64,000 nt of DNA. It comes from Arion vulgaris. Its lineage: Eukaryota; Mollusca; Gastropoda; Stylommatophora; Arionidae. This document shows, piece by piece, positions 51,516 through 63,189 of the stretch. Positions within the stretch are counted from its first letter, which is position 1, and every line of letters begins with the position of its first letter. Where the stretch lies: positions 68,135,152 through 68,199,151 of the forward strand of contig CM036756.1 of NCBI GenBank assembly GCA_020796225.1, read 5' to 3'. Below the pieces are notes generated by a model. It saw only the letters and a list, made by a program, of their open reading frames with translations, did no database searches and had not been told where the DNA came from. The position numbers were made by a program, and so were the translations under genes.

Positions 51516-53402
51516 CTTACTAACATATTATAGTGTTATACTTACTAACATATTATAGTGTTATACTTACTAACATATTATAGTGTTATACTTACTAACA
51601 TATTATAGTGTTATACTTACTAACATATTATAGTGTTATACTTACTAACATATTATAGTGTTATACTTACTAACATATTATAGTGTTATACTTACTAACA
51701 TATTATAGTGTTATACTTACTAACATATTATAGTGTTATACTTACTAACATGTTATAGTGTTATACTTACTAACATATTATAGTGTTATACTTACTAACA
51801 TATTATAGTGTTATACTTACTAACATATTATAGTGTTATACTTACTAACATATTGTGTTGTTATACTTACTAACATGTTATAGTGTTATACTTACTAACA
51901 TATTATAGTGTTATACTTACTAACATGTTATAGTGTTACACTTACTAACATATTATAGTGTTATACTTACTAACATTTTATAGTGTTATACTTACTAACA
52001 TGTTATAGTGTTATACTTACTAACATATTATAGTGTTATACTTGCTAACATGTTATAGTGTTATACTTACTAACATATTATAGTGTTATACTTACTAACA
52101 TATTGTGTTGTTATACTTACTAACATATTGTGTTGTTATACTTACTAACATGTTATAGTGTTATACTTACTAACATTTTATAGTGTTATACTTACTAACA
52201 TGTTATAGTGTTATACTTACTAACATTTTATAGTGTTATACTTACTAACATATTATAGTGTTATACTTACTAACATATTATAGTGTTATACTTACTAACA
52301 TATTATAGTGTTATACTTACTAACATATTATAGTGTTATACTTACTAACATATTGTGTTGTTATACTTACTAAAATGTTATAGTGTTATACTTACTAACA
52401 TATTATAGTGTTATACTTACTAACATTTTATAGTGTTATACTTACTAACATGTTATAGTGTTATACTTACTAACATATTATAGTGTTATACTTACTAACA
52501 TATTATAGTGTTATACGTACTAACATTTTATAGTGTTATACTTACTAACATTTTATAGTGTTATACTTACTAACATGCTATAGTGTTATACTTACTAAAA
52601 TGTTATAGTGTTATACTTACTAACATGTTATAGTGTTATACTTACTAACATGTTATAGTGTTATACTTACTAACATGTTATAGTGTTATACTTACTAACA
52701 TATTATAGTGTTATACTTACTAACATATTGTGTTGTTATACTTACTAACATGTTATAGTGTTATACTTACTAACATTTTATAGTGTTATACTTACTAACA
52801 TATTATAGTGTTATACTTACTAACATTTTATAGTGTTATACTTACTAACATATTATAGTGTTATACTTACTAACATATTATAGTGTTATACTTACTAACA
52901 TATTATAGTGTTATACTTACTAACATATTATAGTGTTATACTTACTAACATATTATAGTGTTATACTTACTAACATATTGTGTTGTTATACTTACTAAAA
53001 TGTTATAGTGTTATACTTACTAACATATTATAGTGTTATACTTACTAACATATTATAGTGTTATACTTGCTAACATGTTATAGTGTTATACTTGCTAACA
53101 TATTGTGTTGTTATACTTACTAAAATGTTATAGTGTTATACTTACTAACATATTGTGTTGTTATACTTACTAAAATGTTATAGTGTTATACTTACTAACA
53201 TATTATAGTGTTATACTTGTTAACATATTATAGTGTTATACTTACTAACATTTTATAGTGTTATACTTACTAACATTTTATAGTGTTATACTTACTAACA
53301 TGCTATAGTGTTATACTTACTAACATGCTATAGTGTTATACTTACTAACATGTTATAGTGTTATACTTACTAACATATTATAGTGTTATACTTACTAACA
53401 TA
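51516..53402. repeat. 25-bp satellite, about 75 copies
   Basis: Units of TGTTATACTTACTAACATAT plus TATAG, with recurring variants (ACATTTTATAG, ACATGTTATAG, ATATTGTGT). Plus strand carries TACTAAC; minus strand carries GTAAGTAT. Variant units are interleaved, indicating repeated block expansion. Confidence 0.98.
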
Positions 53403-53629
53403 ACATGTGGATATGTGTGTTTACATAAAAAACAGACTAGAATTTCATTGAAACTTATTGCATGACCTTTGACCACAAACATCGGAAAGATCTAATATCA
53501 AGTTTGTAACAATATCAAAGTAGGCATTCATTAACTAGAAACAGGTTTAGGAATTAGTAAACGTTATAACAACAAACAATGACGAATGAGGTCATATTTA
53601 TAGACGAGTTGTAGCTCTCTGATACCAGG

Positions 53630-54045
53630 AGCATGTCATTTCTTGCTCCAGAGACAACTTTTGAACTGCATGCAAGCTCATTCGCTTCTATTTCTTCTTC
53701 TGCGATTTCTGGTCATGCGCTTAATTTACTGTGGACCATAAACTGGACAGTCAGCTTCAGGTGTGTCAGGTTTCCCGAAAGTTTAGTATTTAGGTCGACA
53801 GTGTGTAGACATATGTTGCTTCTCAGCTCCCTCAGGAGAGGACAGTCTTGCAGGATATGCTCCAGTGTCTGTTCCGCCTGCTGATACTGTCAGAGAGCTG
53901 TTTGACTTATTCCTAGTCTATATAAATGTTTGTTGAGTCTGCAGTGTTCGGTGCGTAGGTGAAATATAATAACCTGGTCTGTTCTGCTTAGGCCTTTGAA
54001 GAAATCCTTTCCATAATCATTTCCAGTGTTTGTCTTCCATTGCAC
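53630..54045 (-). mobile_element. LINE tail remnant
   Basis: The minus strand encodes KDFFKGLSRTDQVIIFHLRT, HCRLNKHLYRLGIS and a QTLEHILQDCPLLRELR-like segment. A plus-strand TGCTGATACTG junction interrupts it. Confidence 0.78.
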
Positions 54046-54215
54046 TGCTCCGATACAATGGGTGCAAAGCAAAAAGGCCGGCAACGCAAAAGATGGACCT
54101 CAGAGATAACAGAGACGACGAAAGAGACTATCTACGAAGCGCATACAAGGGCCCGTTTTAGAAATCTCTTCTTGACCTGACGCTGTGAGGCAAACATGAT
54201 TGGAGAAAGAAGAGA
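54046..54215 (+). mobile_element. LINE C-terminal fragment (KWFGH family)
   Basis: Encodes AKRPATQKMDLRDNRDDERD in broken frame and ends TTCTTGACCTGACGCTGTGA; relatives as at 35365. Confidence 0.72.
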
Positions 54216-54289
54216 AGAAGAGTCTCTATTCTACTGCAGATTTTCTCTGTGTGATTGTTATTATACGTTTCTATTTGAGAGTAGAGTTC

Positions 54290-54515
54290 AACCGACATGA
54301 AGACATGAAGGGCTGGAGAAGACAAATATGGAAGAAGGCATACCGACAAAGAGAAGAAGAGGAAGACCACGGAGAAGATGAATTCAGGATGTAACTAATG
54401 GTTTGAATATGACGGCTGCAGAGGCAGGACATCTGGTCTATGAGAGAAAGACATTCCGAAGGACTGTTGGCGTGGCAAAGTTCTGCTCAGGACAAGCTAT
54501 GTGATGATGAGAGTT
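54290..54515 (+). mobile_element. LINE C-terminal fragment
   Basis: GKGAGEDKYGRRHTDKEKKR-type basic region then MTAAEAGHLVYERKTFRRTV-type end, with GGACAAGCTATGTGATGATG at the 3' border. Confidence 0.75.
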
Positions 54516-55405
54516 CAACCGAAGATTAGTTCAACATCTCTAACCTACATTTGCTTTGCCGTTATTGATGAAAGTTCAACCGAAGGTTAGTTAGTTCAAC
54601 ATCTCTAACCTACATTTGCTTTGCCGTTATTGATGAGAGCAACCGAAGGTTAGTTAGTTCAACATTTCTAACCTACATTTGCTTTGCCGTTATTGATGAG
54701 AGTTCAACCGAAGGTTAGTTAGTTCAACATTTCTAAACTACATTTGCTTTGCTGTTATTGATGAGAGCAACCGAAGGTTAGTTAGTTCAACATCTCTAAC
54801 CTACATTTGCTTTGCTGTTATTGATGAAAGTTCAACCGAAGGTTAGTTAGTTCAACATTTCTAAACTACATTTGCTTTGCTGTTATTGATGCGAGCAACC
54901 GAAGGTTAGTTAGTTCAACATTTCTAAACTACATTTGCTTTGCTGTTATTGATGCGAGCAACCGAAGGTTAGTTAGTTCAACATTTCTAAACTACATTTG
55001 CTTTGCTGTTATTGATGAGAGCAACCGAAGGTTAGTTAGTTCAACATCTCTAACCTACATTTGCTTTGCTGTTATTGATGAAAGTTCAACCGAAGGTTAG
55101 TTAGTTCAACATTTCTAAACTACATTTGCTTTGCTGTTATTGATGAGAGCAACCGAAGGTTAGTTAGTTCAACATTTCTAACCTACATTTGCTTTGCCGT
55201 TATTGATGAGAGTTCAACCGAAGGTTAGTTAGTTCAACATTTCTAACCTACATTTGCTTTGCTGTTATTGATGCGAGCAACCGAAGGTTAGTTAGTTCAA
55301 CATTTCTAACCTACATTTGCTTTGCCGTTATTGATGAGAGTTCAACTGAAGGTTAGTTAGTTCAACATCTCTAACCTACATTTGCTGTGCCGTTATTGAT
55401 GACCA
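54515..55405. repeat. 63-66-bp minisatellite, about 14 copies
   Basis: Units of ACCGAAGGTTAGTTAGTTCA, ACATTTCTAACCTACATTTG and CTTTGCCGTTATTGATGAGA. Two size classes (GAGAGC and GAAAGTTC starts) alternate. The left border coincides with the LINE end GATGATGAGAG, which seeds the unit. Confidence 0.95.
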
Positions 55406-55424
55406 AGAATAATATATGAAACTC

Positions 55425-55678
55425 CCGCGTCTTGCTGGGCTTGCAAGGAGCAAAGAATAATAACACTATCACGTACAAGGCATGTCTTTAGAGGCGCCAG
55501 AGTAGGGGCCTAGGAAGCTACCTTAGTAAATAAAAAGCATCGAAGAAATTGGATGTTCTGGCCTACTTGTAGGCGCATAACTGGCACAACGTACAATCGC
55601 TCTTAGGCTCAGGTCACATACAAATCACAAAGAGTGGTTAACAAGTGGTCGATATGGAGCGTTCGAAGAAGAAGAAAT
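55425..55678 (+). mobile_element. SINE5 copy with (AAG)n tail
   Basis: AAGGCATGTCTTTAGAGGCG, AACGTACAATCGCTCTTAGG and AGTGGTCGATATGGAGCGTT then GAAGAAGAAG. Confidence 0.88.
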
Positions 55679-55693
55679 ATATGAAACATAATA

Positions 55694-55950
55694 CAGGGTG
55701 TTCAACTTAAAAGCAGCCTGTGAATGGAGCTAATCTGGCATATATGTATGGAAATGGGAAGGTTCAGTTTAGACGTAGTATAGGTCAAGGTTGTGTGATG
55801 GTGTGTAATTGTAGTGCGGAAGGGGCGATGAACAAATGTGACGTAGGACAAGCTAGTCAGAACCGGTTTAAATAGTAAATAGACGAGATGCAATGCGTAC
55901 CTGGCAAATTTATATTTATCACTGGGGCTGCTTTTAAGTTGAACACCCTG
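55694..55950. mobile_element. Tc1/mariner-type MITE, 257 bp
   Basis: Perfect inverted ends of 24-25 bp (CAGGGTGTTCAACTTAAAAG at the left, CTTTTAAGTTGAACACCCTG at the right) with TA on both sides. No transposase. The internal open frame on the minus strand has no motif. Confidence 0.92.
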
Positions 55951-55959
55951 TATAATGTA

Positions 55960-56440
55960 ATGTCTTCAATACGATCTACTATGCTTCACACTACTTCTGA
56001 GAGAAATAAAAACTATGAATGGTTAACTGATCACTGATAGCAGAGTGCAAGTCTCTAGTGGCTAGCACCCCACATTCGACATCAGAAGCGAGGTAACACC
56101 TCGGTCCCAAGACTAGTACGTGACATTCTAGAAAAGAAGCATTGACATGCAATGTTTATACGAGTCACAATGGATGTTCAGATAAATGAACTTCGATTTT
56201 GATGGAGATAAGGGCTTGGTTAGAATATTTGCAACCAGATTCTTGCGATTCGGTGCTATCATTTCTCACAGATTTGACTTCATTATAAGCAAATATGCGT
56301 AAATTCCGTGATGTCTGCATATTATTTTGGGTGATTGTTGATCGATTTTTGCGAGGTTGTACATTAATTTATTTCGATTCTCTCAAGGCTGCGTGAGATA
56401 AAGTGATTTCAGATTTTTACATTTTGAAAAGTAATGAATT
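55960..56440. other. No supported gene
   Basis: No copy elsewhere in the window and no splice-bounded frame. Confidence 0.4.
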
Positions 56441-56444
56441 GATC

Positions 56445-56785
56445 TTTCTTTTCTTCAATCCTGTTTTGCCTCACAGCGTCAGGAAAAGTAGAGATTTCTA
56501 GAATGAGCCCTTATGTGTGCTTTATAAATAGTTTCTTTCGTCGCCTCTGTTACCTCTGAGTTCCATCTTTTGCGTGATCGGTCTTTTGCTTTGTATCCAT
56601 TGTATTGGAGCAGCATCGCTCTTTGAGGGATCTGCTGCTTATGTGGCCGAACCATTTAATTTGTTATTTCTTGATGAAATTCAGTACTGATGTTGTGCCC
56701 ACTTTTTTCCTGATGTCTTCATTTCTCAACTGGTATCTTCTTTTCCCCCATTCTGCGTAGACACTTCATCTCTGTCGGGACTCGG
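56445..56785 (-). mobile_element. LINE C-terminal fragment (KWFGH family)
   Basis: The reverse complement follows 35365-35790 from the CTGACGCTGTGAGGCAAAAC end back through the KWFGHIS-like segment, with a deletion near 56630. Confidence 0.75.
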
Positions 56786-57015
56786 TGAATGAATTGATGA
56801 CTGCCACAAATCAAAACTCCGGGATAAAGTTAGTTTGAGAATACCTAATGGTGGTCAGGAACTTTAGTATAAAAACAGACATAGACGACAATATCGTTCA
56901 TAAGATCATTGAAACAAAGTTGTCAGCAAAGTCTTTTTCCTCCCAGACTAACAATACAAATTCGCCTAAACATGAATCTATTTGATGGCGATATTAAAGT
57001 ATAATATTATTATAT

Positions 57016-57245
57016 TCGGGGATCTCTATGGCGAAGTGGTTAAGACGTTTGCCTGTCGTTCTGAAGGATTTGAGTTTCAATTCTATTCAAACGACTGCAA
57101 TTTTTCATGAGATCCATAGTATTGTTGATGGAGCTACACAGTTTGTACTTCGTGCAACACTCGTGGCAGATGACGTGTTATTTCTGTCGACTGGAACGGA
57201 GAGATACGGGGAAACCCGGTGTAATGAAGTCTAGAATTCGGCGTT
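57016..57245 (+). mobile_element. SINE6 copy, near full length
   Basis: Head CTATGGCGAAGTGGTTAAGA (A-box-like), GAGTTTCAATTC, then the GATGGAGCTACACAGTTTGT body and GGGGAAACCCGGTGTAATGA end. Confidence 0.82.
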
Positions 57246-57362
57246 AGACACTTTTTTGTACAGTAGAAGAAATGGGTATCATTTCAACTCTATTTATAAC
57301 ATTAACTACTATAGCCCACTATATATCGTTTACACATATTCGACAAACGCGTCACTAGCTAC

Positions 57363-57528
57363 CAGAGGCGGCTCGTCATTAAGGGCCAGTGGGGCCGGGC
57401 CCCACCAAAAATAATGTGTAACGTGTATTTATTATTTTATAAATTCAAAAAATAACAACCCAAATCCATGATTTTTCCAAAAATAAACGTCTGGCCCCAA
57501 AGGAAAAAATAGTAACGAGCCGCCACTG
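57363..57528. mobile_element. hAT-type MITE, 166 bp
   Basis: The ends CAGAGGCGGCTCGTCATT and AACGAGCCGCCACTG match those of 24430-24644. The flanking octamers CTAGCTAC and GTAGCCAC match at 6 of 8. Confidence 0.82.
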
Positions 57529-57664
57529 GTAGCCACTATAAAAGCTTATTCGTGTTCGACATAGCGTCCTTAATCACTATAGTGACTTTACAAAATTGAA
57601 ATTTTTTCACTTTGTACTAACTCTTGGGAGTTTCTCTCGCAGCTACAAATAGTAAAATACATGT

Positions 57665-57840
57665 TGATATATATATATATACATATATTCTATGTCTGTC
57701 TGTCTGTCTTTCTGTCTGACATATATTAGATAGACAGACAGACAGATAGAGATAGATAGATAGATGGATAGATGGATGGATGGATAGATGGATGGATGGA
57801 TAGATAGATAGATGGATAGATAGATAGATAGATGCATAGT
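57665..57840. repeat. (TCTG)n / (GATA, GATG)n microsatellite
   Basis: A TCTGTCTG run faces AGACAGACAG about 20 bp away, so it can fold back. It is followed by GATA/GATG units. Confidence 0.93.
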
Positions 57841-58009
57841 AGAATCCTGTCAAAGTGCAAAAATAACAATCACCCACGTCATCAGAACAGGGCAAATCTT
57901 CTCCTTCTTCTTCTCTTTCACCATTTACTTATTTTTAGAAGTGTTGGTGGGGAGGGAGGGGGGTGTGGTAGTGATCTTGTGTGTGCCTGTTTTAAGGCAC
58001 TTTGTAAGC

Positions 58010-58240
58010 TGATATTTATTTTCATAAGGCTGTTCTTGATGCCGTCGCTCCATCTTTTGCGTGGTCGTCCTCTTGCTTTGTACTCATTATACTTTTTCTG
58101 TGTGGCTCTCTGTGGTAGGCGATACCAGGGCATCCTTGTCAGGTGTCCAAACCATTTAATCTGTTGTTCTTTTATGAATTGCATGACTGGTTTCACATCC
58201 AGTCTTCTTCTGATTTCTTCATTTCTAATTTTGTCTCTTA
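58010..58240 (-). mobile_element. LINE C-terminal fragment
   Basis: The minus-strand frame reads MKPVMQFIKEQQIKWFGHLT, ATQKKYNEYKARGRPRKRWS and DGIKNSLMK, a divergent relative of the KWFGH family. Confidence 0.83.
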
Positions 58241-58344
58241 TTGACAGCGCAAGTCAAATACAGAAAACCACGACACCGGGCAACAACCCGGTAGCAGTGT
58301 GACGAAAAAAAAAAAAGAATAATTCGTCTATTTTTATTTTCATT

Positions 58345-58560
58345 TTTTAATTGCATATCCTTTACAGGACTTTGCGAATCAACCCCAGCTTTTAACGCTG
58401 CTTGTGATGTTTTGCCATTGCTTTCTGAACGGGTTGCATCGTCCTTTGTAAAATCCACTCGAAACAGTTTGCAACCAAACTGTCCGCAGCGTGATTCGAA
58501 CTCAGAACGTCGGGGTTTATAGACCGAGTCACTATCCCCTTGGCCACAGACGCCACCAGT
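58345..58560 (-). mobile_element. SINE2 copy
   Basis: Reverse SINE2 with GAGTTCGAATCACGCTGCGG, then GCAAACTGTTT and CCCGTTCAGAAAGCAATGGC on the minus strand. Confidence 0.88.
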
Positions 58561-58564
58561 TGTA

Positions 58565-59060
58565 TATTCGTATATACAACTTATAAACAAGTGATACATT
58601 ATTTGTAGTATAGTTGTTTTATTTCAAGGTATTTTTTGCCTTTACTTCTGCAGAGTTCACTATTGATGATGGCGGTTTAAGACAAGCAAAGACGTTGCGT
58701 GAGAGGTCATCGCATTAGACAGATAACCACTGGGATGAAGAAGGTCAATATTGGTCGCCCTGTTGGAATGCTGACTCCAATGAAGTATGAACGTGGTGGA
58801 TTCTCCGTCACGTGTGCACAAGCTCACCAGTGCTAGGCTAACAGCCATCTTGCAGTTTGTTTTACTGTTAGCCTTGCTTTCCAGCTTCATTACAGTAAAG
58901 ATTGGGTTAAATATCAGCTGGCTGTATAAGATTAACGTTCGGGTTAAATCTTTGAGGAATTATAGCGTGCTTAACATAGCAATTTCCCCACAGGCCATTT
59001 ACATTTGACAAAACTGTAAACTATCAGGAAGAAACGTAGAAAGAAAACGAAATTGAATAA
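58565..59060. other. No supported gene
   Basis: CTCTGCAGAG-like sequence near 58650 and a hydrophobic short frame at 58787-59008 are not supported by splice sites or motifs. Confidence 0.4.
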
Positions 59061-59064
59061 AGAG

Positions 59065-59273
59065 AAATGGTGATAGAGATAGATAGAAATATATATCTAT
59101 AAAGGAGATAGAGTAATATATAGATAGAAAAATAATATAAATATATATAGATAGATAGATAGACAGACAGAAAGACAGACAGGCGGACGGACGGGTGGAC
59201 GGGCGGGCAGACAGACAGAGATAGATAGATAGATAGATGGATGGATGGTTGGATGGATGTATGGATGGATGGT

Positions 59274-59306
<33 letters not shown>

Positions 59307-59788
59307 GGATGGATGGATGGATGGATGGATGGATAGATGGATGATGGATGGATGGATGGATGGATGGATGGATGGATGGATGGATGATGGATGATGGATG
59401 ATGGATGATGAGATGGATGGATAGATGATGGATAGATAGATGAGATGATGGATGGATGGATGATGATGATGATGATGATGGATGATGGATGGATGATGGA
59501 TGGATGATGGATGGATGGATGATGGATGGATGGATGAGATGATGATGATGGATGAGATGGATGATGATGAGATGGATGGATGGATGGATGGATGGATGAT
59601 GATGATAGATGGATGATGGATGAGATGGATGGATGGATGGATGGATGATGGGTGGATAGATGATGGATGATGATGATGATGTGATGATGAGATGTGATGG
59701 ATGTGATGATGATGAGATGGATGGATGGATGATGATGATAGATGATAGATGATGATAGATGATGAGATAGATAGATAGATAGATAGAT

Positions 59789-59843
<55 letters not shown>

Positions 59844-59905
59844 GATAGATAGATAGATAGATAGATAGATAAAAGATAGATAGATAGATACATAGAAAAA
59901 TAGAT
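59065..59905. repeat. (GATA/GATG)n microsatellite, about 840 bp
   Basis: Blocks of GATA, GATG and GATGAT alternate, with a GATA-pure block at both ends and GATG in the middle. Open frames within it are low-complexity artefacts. Confidence 0.97.
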
Positions 59906-60345
59906 TGATGTATAGATAGAGAAAGAAAGAGCAAATGATACGCTTAAAGATAAGGAAATTGCGAATAAAGATTAGAAAGTAAAGAAAGACAACAGAAGAT
60001 TTAATAAAAAATTGAAATTAACAAACATAAATCATGGAATAATTAAACGAAAAGAAAAAGTAATAGTTTCTCTCAAATGTACATAACATCAAGCAGTCAG
60101 CAATACATATTTAATTAGAAAAATTTAGATTGAAGATTTTTAAAACACGGAAAGAAAATACAAAAAGAGCAATTTAAAGAGAAAATAGAAATAGATATAA
60201 TTAATGAAAAAAACACACACATAAAGAGACAACGGAAAGAGAGAAACGTGCAGAGAAGACAAAAATGGAAAGACAAGACTGTGTGAAAATTGATGATAAA
60301 GTCATCTGATAATGTCTCTTTTCTGTGTTATGTCATCAACATCAT
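59906..60345. other. A-rich sequence between microsatellites
   Basis: Strongly A- and G-rich on the plus strand with no frame or repeat copy I can name. Confidence 0.4.
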
Positions 60346-60358
60346 CCTCCGTCTCCTT

Positions 60359-60399
<41 letters not shown>

Positions 60400-60768
60400 T
60401 ATCATCATCATCATCATCATCCTTTTCCTTATCACTATCATAATCATCATGGTCATCATCATCCTCCTTCTCATTATCATCATCATCCTTCTCCTTATCG
60501 CCATCATCATCATCATCATCATCATGATCATCATCATCATCATCGTCATCATCATCATCCTTTTCCTTATCACTATCATAATCATCATGGTCATCATCAT
60601 CCTCCTTCTCATTATCATCATCATCCTTCTCCTTATCACCATCATCATCATGATCATCATCATCATCATCTATCCTCCTTCTTTTATCAATATCATCATC
60701 ATCTTCCTTCTTCTTATCATCATCCTCCTTCTCCTTATCATCATCATTATCATCATCATCAGCAGGTT
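60346..60768. repeat. (CAT)n microsatellite with an internal block duplication
   Basis: CATCATCAT runs are broken by CTTATCAC and CTCCTTCTC. A block of about 130 bp (TTTTCCTTATCACTATCATA) occurs at about 60421 and again at about 60558. Confidence 0.95.
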
Positions 60769-60829
60769 AGAAGACTGAATTTAAAAAAATATTTCTAAAG
60801 ACAAAGGAACTACTTTTTTGAACCGGGTT

Positions 60830-60960
60830 TCCCCAAATAGTTCTAGATAATCCTAGATATCTCATGTAACTTGGTCTGGATTTGAAACTACAACCTTCAG
60901 AACAGCAGGCAAACGCCTTAGCCACTTCACCAAAGAGAACCCACGTAGACTACTAGTAAG
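60830..60960 (-). mobile_element. SINE6 fragment
   Basis: The reverse complement has the GTGAAGTGGCTAAGGCGTTT head and a weak B-box region, then AGGATTATCTAGAAC, then the GGGGAAACCCGGTTC end with an internal deletion. Confidence 0.72.
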
Positions 60961-61034
60961 AAATTCGTCTAATAAAGTCTTTTCTGTGTGTCTTGACCAT
61001 TATAATCAGGTTAGACAGTATGAAATGCATGAGG

Positions 61035-61165
61035 TAAGAATCTACCGAGAATATTGCACAAAGCACAAACTCCATAACTCCGGCAACGAGTCTCTAGAAA
61101 AGAAGCCCTCGCAAACAGAATTCGAACCCACGACCATCGGAAAAGCAAAGCAACAACTTAACCAC
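61035..61165 (-). mobile_element. SINE6 copy whose head seeds the 84-bp array
   Basis: The reverse complement reads GTGGTTAAGTTGTTGCTTTG, then GTGGGTTCGAATTCTG (B box), then CCGGAGTTATGGAGTTTGTG. The first part recurs in every unit of the adjacent minisatellite. Confidence 0.85.
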
Positions 61166-62548
61166 AGAAACCGCCGGTATATTGTAACAGCCAGACAACA
61201 GGATAAACTGACTATTACCATCGGAAAAGCAAAGCAACAACTTAACCACAGAAACCGCCGGTATATTGTAACAGCCAGACAACAGGATAAACTGACTATT
61301 ACCATCGGAAAAGCAAAGCAACAACTTAACCACAGAAACCGCCGGTATATTGTAACAGCCAGACAACAGGATAAACTGACTATTACCATCGGAAAAGCAA
61401 AGCAACAACTTAACCACAGAAACCGCCGGTATATTGTAACAGCCAGACAACAGGATAAACTGACTATTACCATCGGAAAAGCAAAGCAACAACTTAACCA
61501 CAGAAACCGCCGGTATATTGTAACAGCCAGACAACAGGATAAACTGACTATTACCATCGGAAAAGCAAAGCAACAACTTAACCACATAAACCACCGGTAT
61601 ATTGTAACAGCCAGACAACAGGATAAACTGACTATTACCATCGGAAAAGCAAAGCAACAACTTAACCACAGAAACCGCCGGTATATTGTAACAGCCAGAC
61701 AACAGGATAAACTGACTATTACCATCGAAAAGCAAAGCAACAACTTAACCACAGAAACCGCCGGTATATTGTAACAGCCAGACAACAGGATAAACTGACT
61801 ATTACCATCGGAAAACCAAAGCAACAACTTAACCACAGAAACCGCCGGTATATTGTAACAGCCAGACAACAGGATAAACTGACTATTACCATCGAAAAGC
61901 AAAGCAACAACTTAACCACAGAAACCGCCGGTATATTGTAACAGCCAGACAACAGGATAAACTGACTATTACCATCGGAAAAGCAAAGCAACAACTTAAT
62001 CACAGAAACCACCGGTATATTGTAACAGCCAGACAACAGGATAAACTGACTATTACCATCGGAAAAGCAAAGCAACAACTTAACCACAGAAACCGCCGGT
62101 ATATTGTAACAGCCAGACAACAGGATAAACTGACTATTACCATCGGAAAAGCAAAGCAACAACTTAACCACAGAAACCGCCGGTATATTGTAACAGCCAG
62201 ACAACAGGATAAACTGACTATTACCATCGAAAAGCAAAGCAACAACTTAACCACAGAAACCGCCGGTATATTGTAACAGCCAGACAACAGGATGAACTGA
62301 CTATTACCATCGAAAAGCAAAGCAACAACTTAAGTATATTGTAACAGCCAGACAACAGGATAAACTGACTATTACCATCGAAAAGCAAAGCAACAATTTA
62401 ACCACAGAAACCGCCGGTATATTGTAACAACCAGACAACAGGATAAACTGACTATTACCATCGAAAAGCAAAGCAACAACTTAACCACAGAAACCGCCGG
62501 TATAATGTAACAGCCAGACAACAGGATAAACTGACTATTACCGTCGAA
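61133..62548. repeat. 84-bp minisatellite, about 17 copies
   Basis: Units of ACCATCGGAAAAGCAAAGCA, ACAACTTAACCACAGAAACC, GCCGGTATATTGTAACAGCC and AGACAACAGGATAAACTGAC plus TATT. Several units lost one G and are 83 bp; one near 62310-62340 has an internal deletion. Because 84 is a multiple of 3, long frames stay open on both strands. These are not called as genes. Confidence 0.97.
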
Positions 62549-62549
62549 T

Positions 62550-62925
62550 TAGATTCCAGAACATGTCAGGTGTAGTAACAATGTAACACATCTGATATAA
62601 TTTTTCCATTCTTACTACTAAATCTTCTTGTTCTCAGGGAAACATAGGACATTAACTGTCACTCTACACTTTACATTGGATTCTATACATTGGTCGTCCT
62701 TATTTAGCTTAGCAATCAATCAATTATCTGCAGCAGTGGTGACTGACAATGTCTTAATTGGTCAAAATTGGGTTCACATCGTGAAATATGGATGACGGAA
62801 ACGTGTTCAGTTTAAATAACGGTTTAGGCGCTAATAGACTGTGTCTTTCCGACCAGAGCTTGTCAATCAAGAACGTTAATAAATGAAGACGCGTTGTCGA
62901 TACTCTGTGTAAGGGGCATCTCCTA
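62550..62925. other. No supported gene
   Basis: No copy elsewhere in the window and no splice-bounded frame. Confidence 0.4.
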
Positions 62926-63180
62926 GTTTCCAGTAAACTTGTTAGAACTGTCAAGTGTCATGGAGTTGGGTTCCCTTGGAACTCCTAATCGTCTGTACAG
63001 ACAGCTGTGGTTAGGTAAGTGAAAAATGATATTATCCCTCAGTGTCAGTAGGAGATGCCATAGACAACAGTACATCCAACAGGGACATGACTCTGTCAGG
63101 TGTCGGGCACTTTCCCACGTTGTCTCACAGCGATTGGATTATACTAGTGACACATGATGACTGTCGTGAATATTTGGAAC
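62926..63180 (-). mobile_element. LINE tail remnant
   Basis: The minus strand has broken frames with a TWESARHLTESCPCWMY-type segment (cysteine tail) and a YRRLGVPREPNS-like segment. It resembles the tails at 53630 and 25290 but is older. Confidence 0.55.
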
Positions 63181-63189
63181 ACGACACAG

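Noticed and set aside
58999..59934. 311-codon and 206-codon open frames rich in Ser, Ile, His and Pro
   Set aside because: They are the reverse translation of GATA/GATG repeats.
60290..60798. Open frames of poly-Ile, poly-His and poly-Met
   Set aside because: They are produced by a (CAT)n microsatellite.
61042..62320. Repetitive protein genes of 106-286 codons on both strands
   Set aside because: The 84-bp unit keeps several frames open at once. Units of 83 bp shift the frame, and the repeat is seeded by a SINE. No codon-level constraint is visible.
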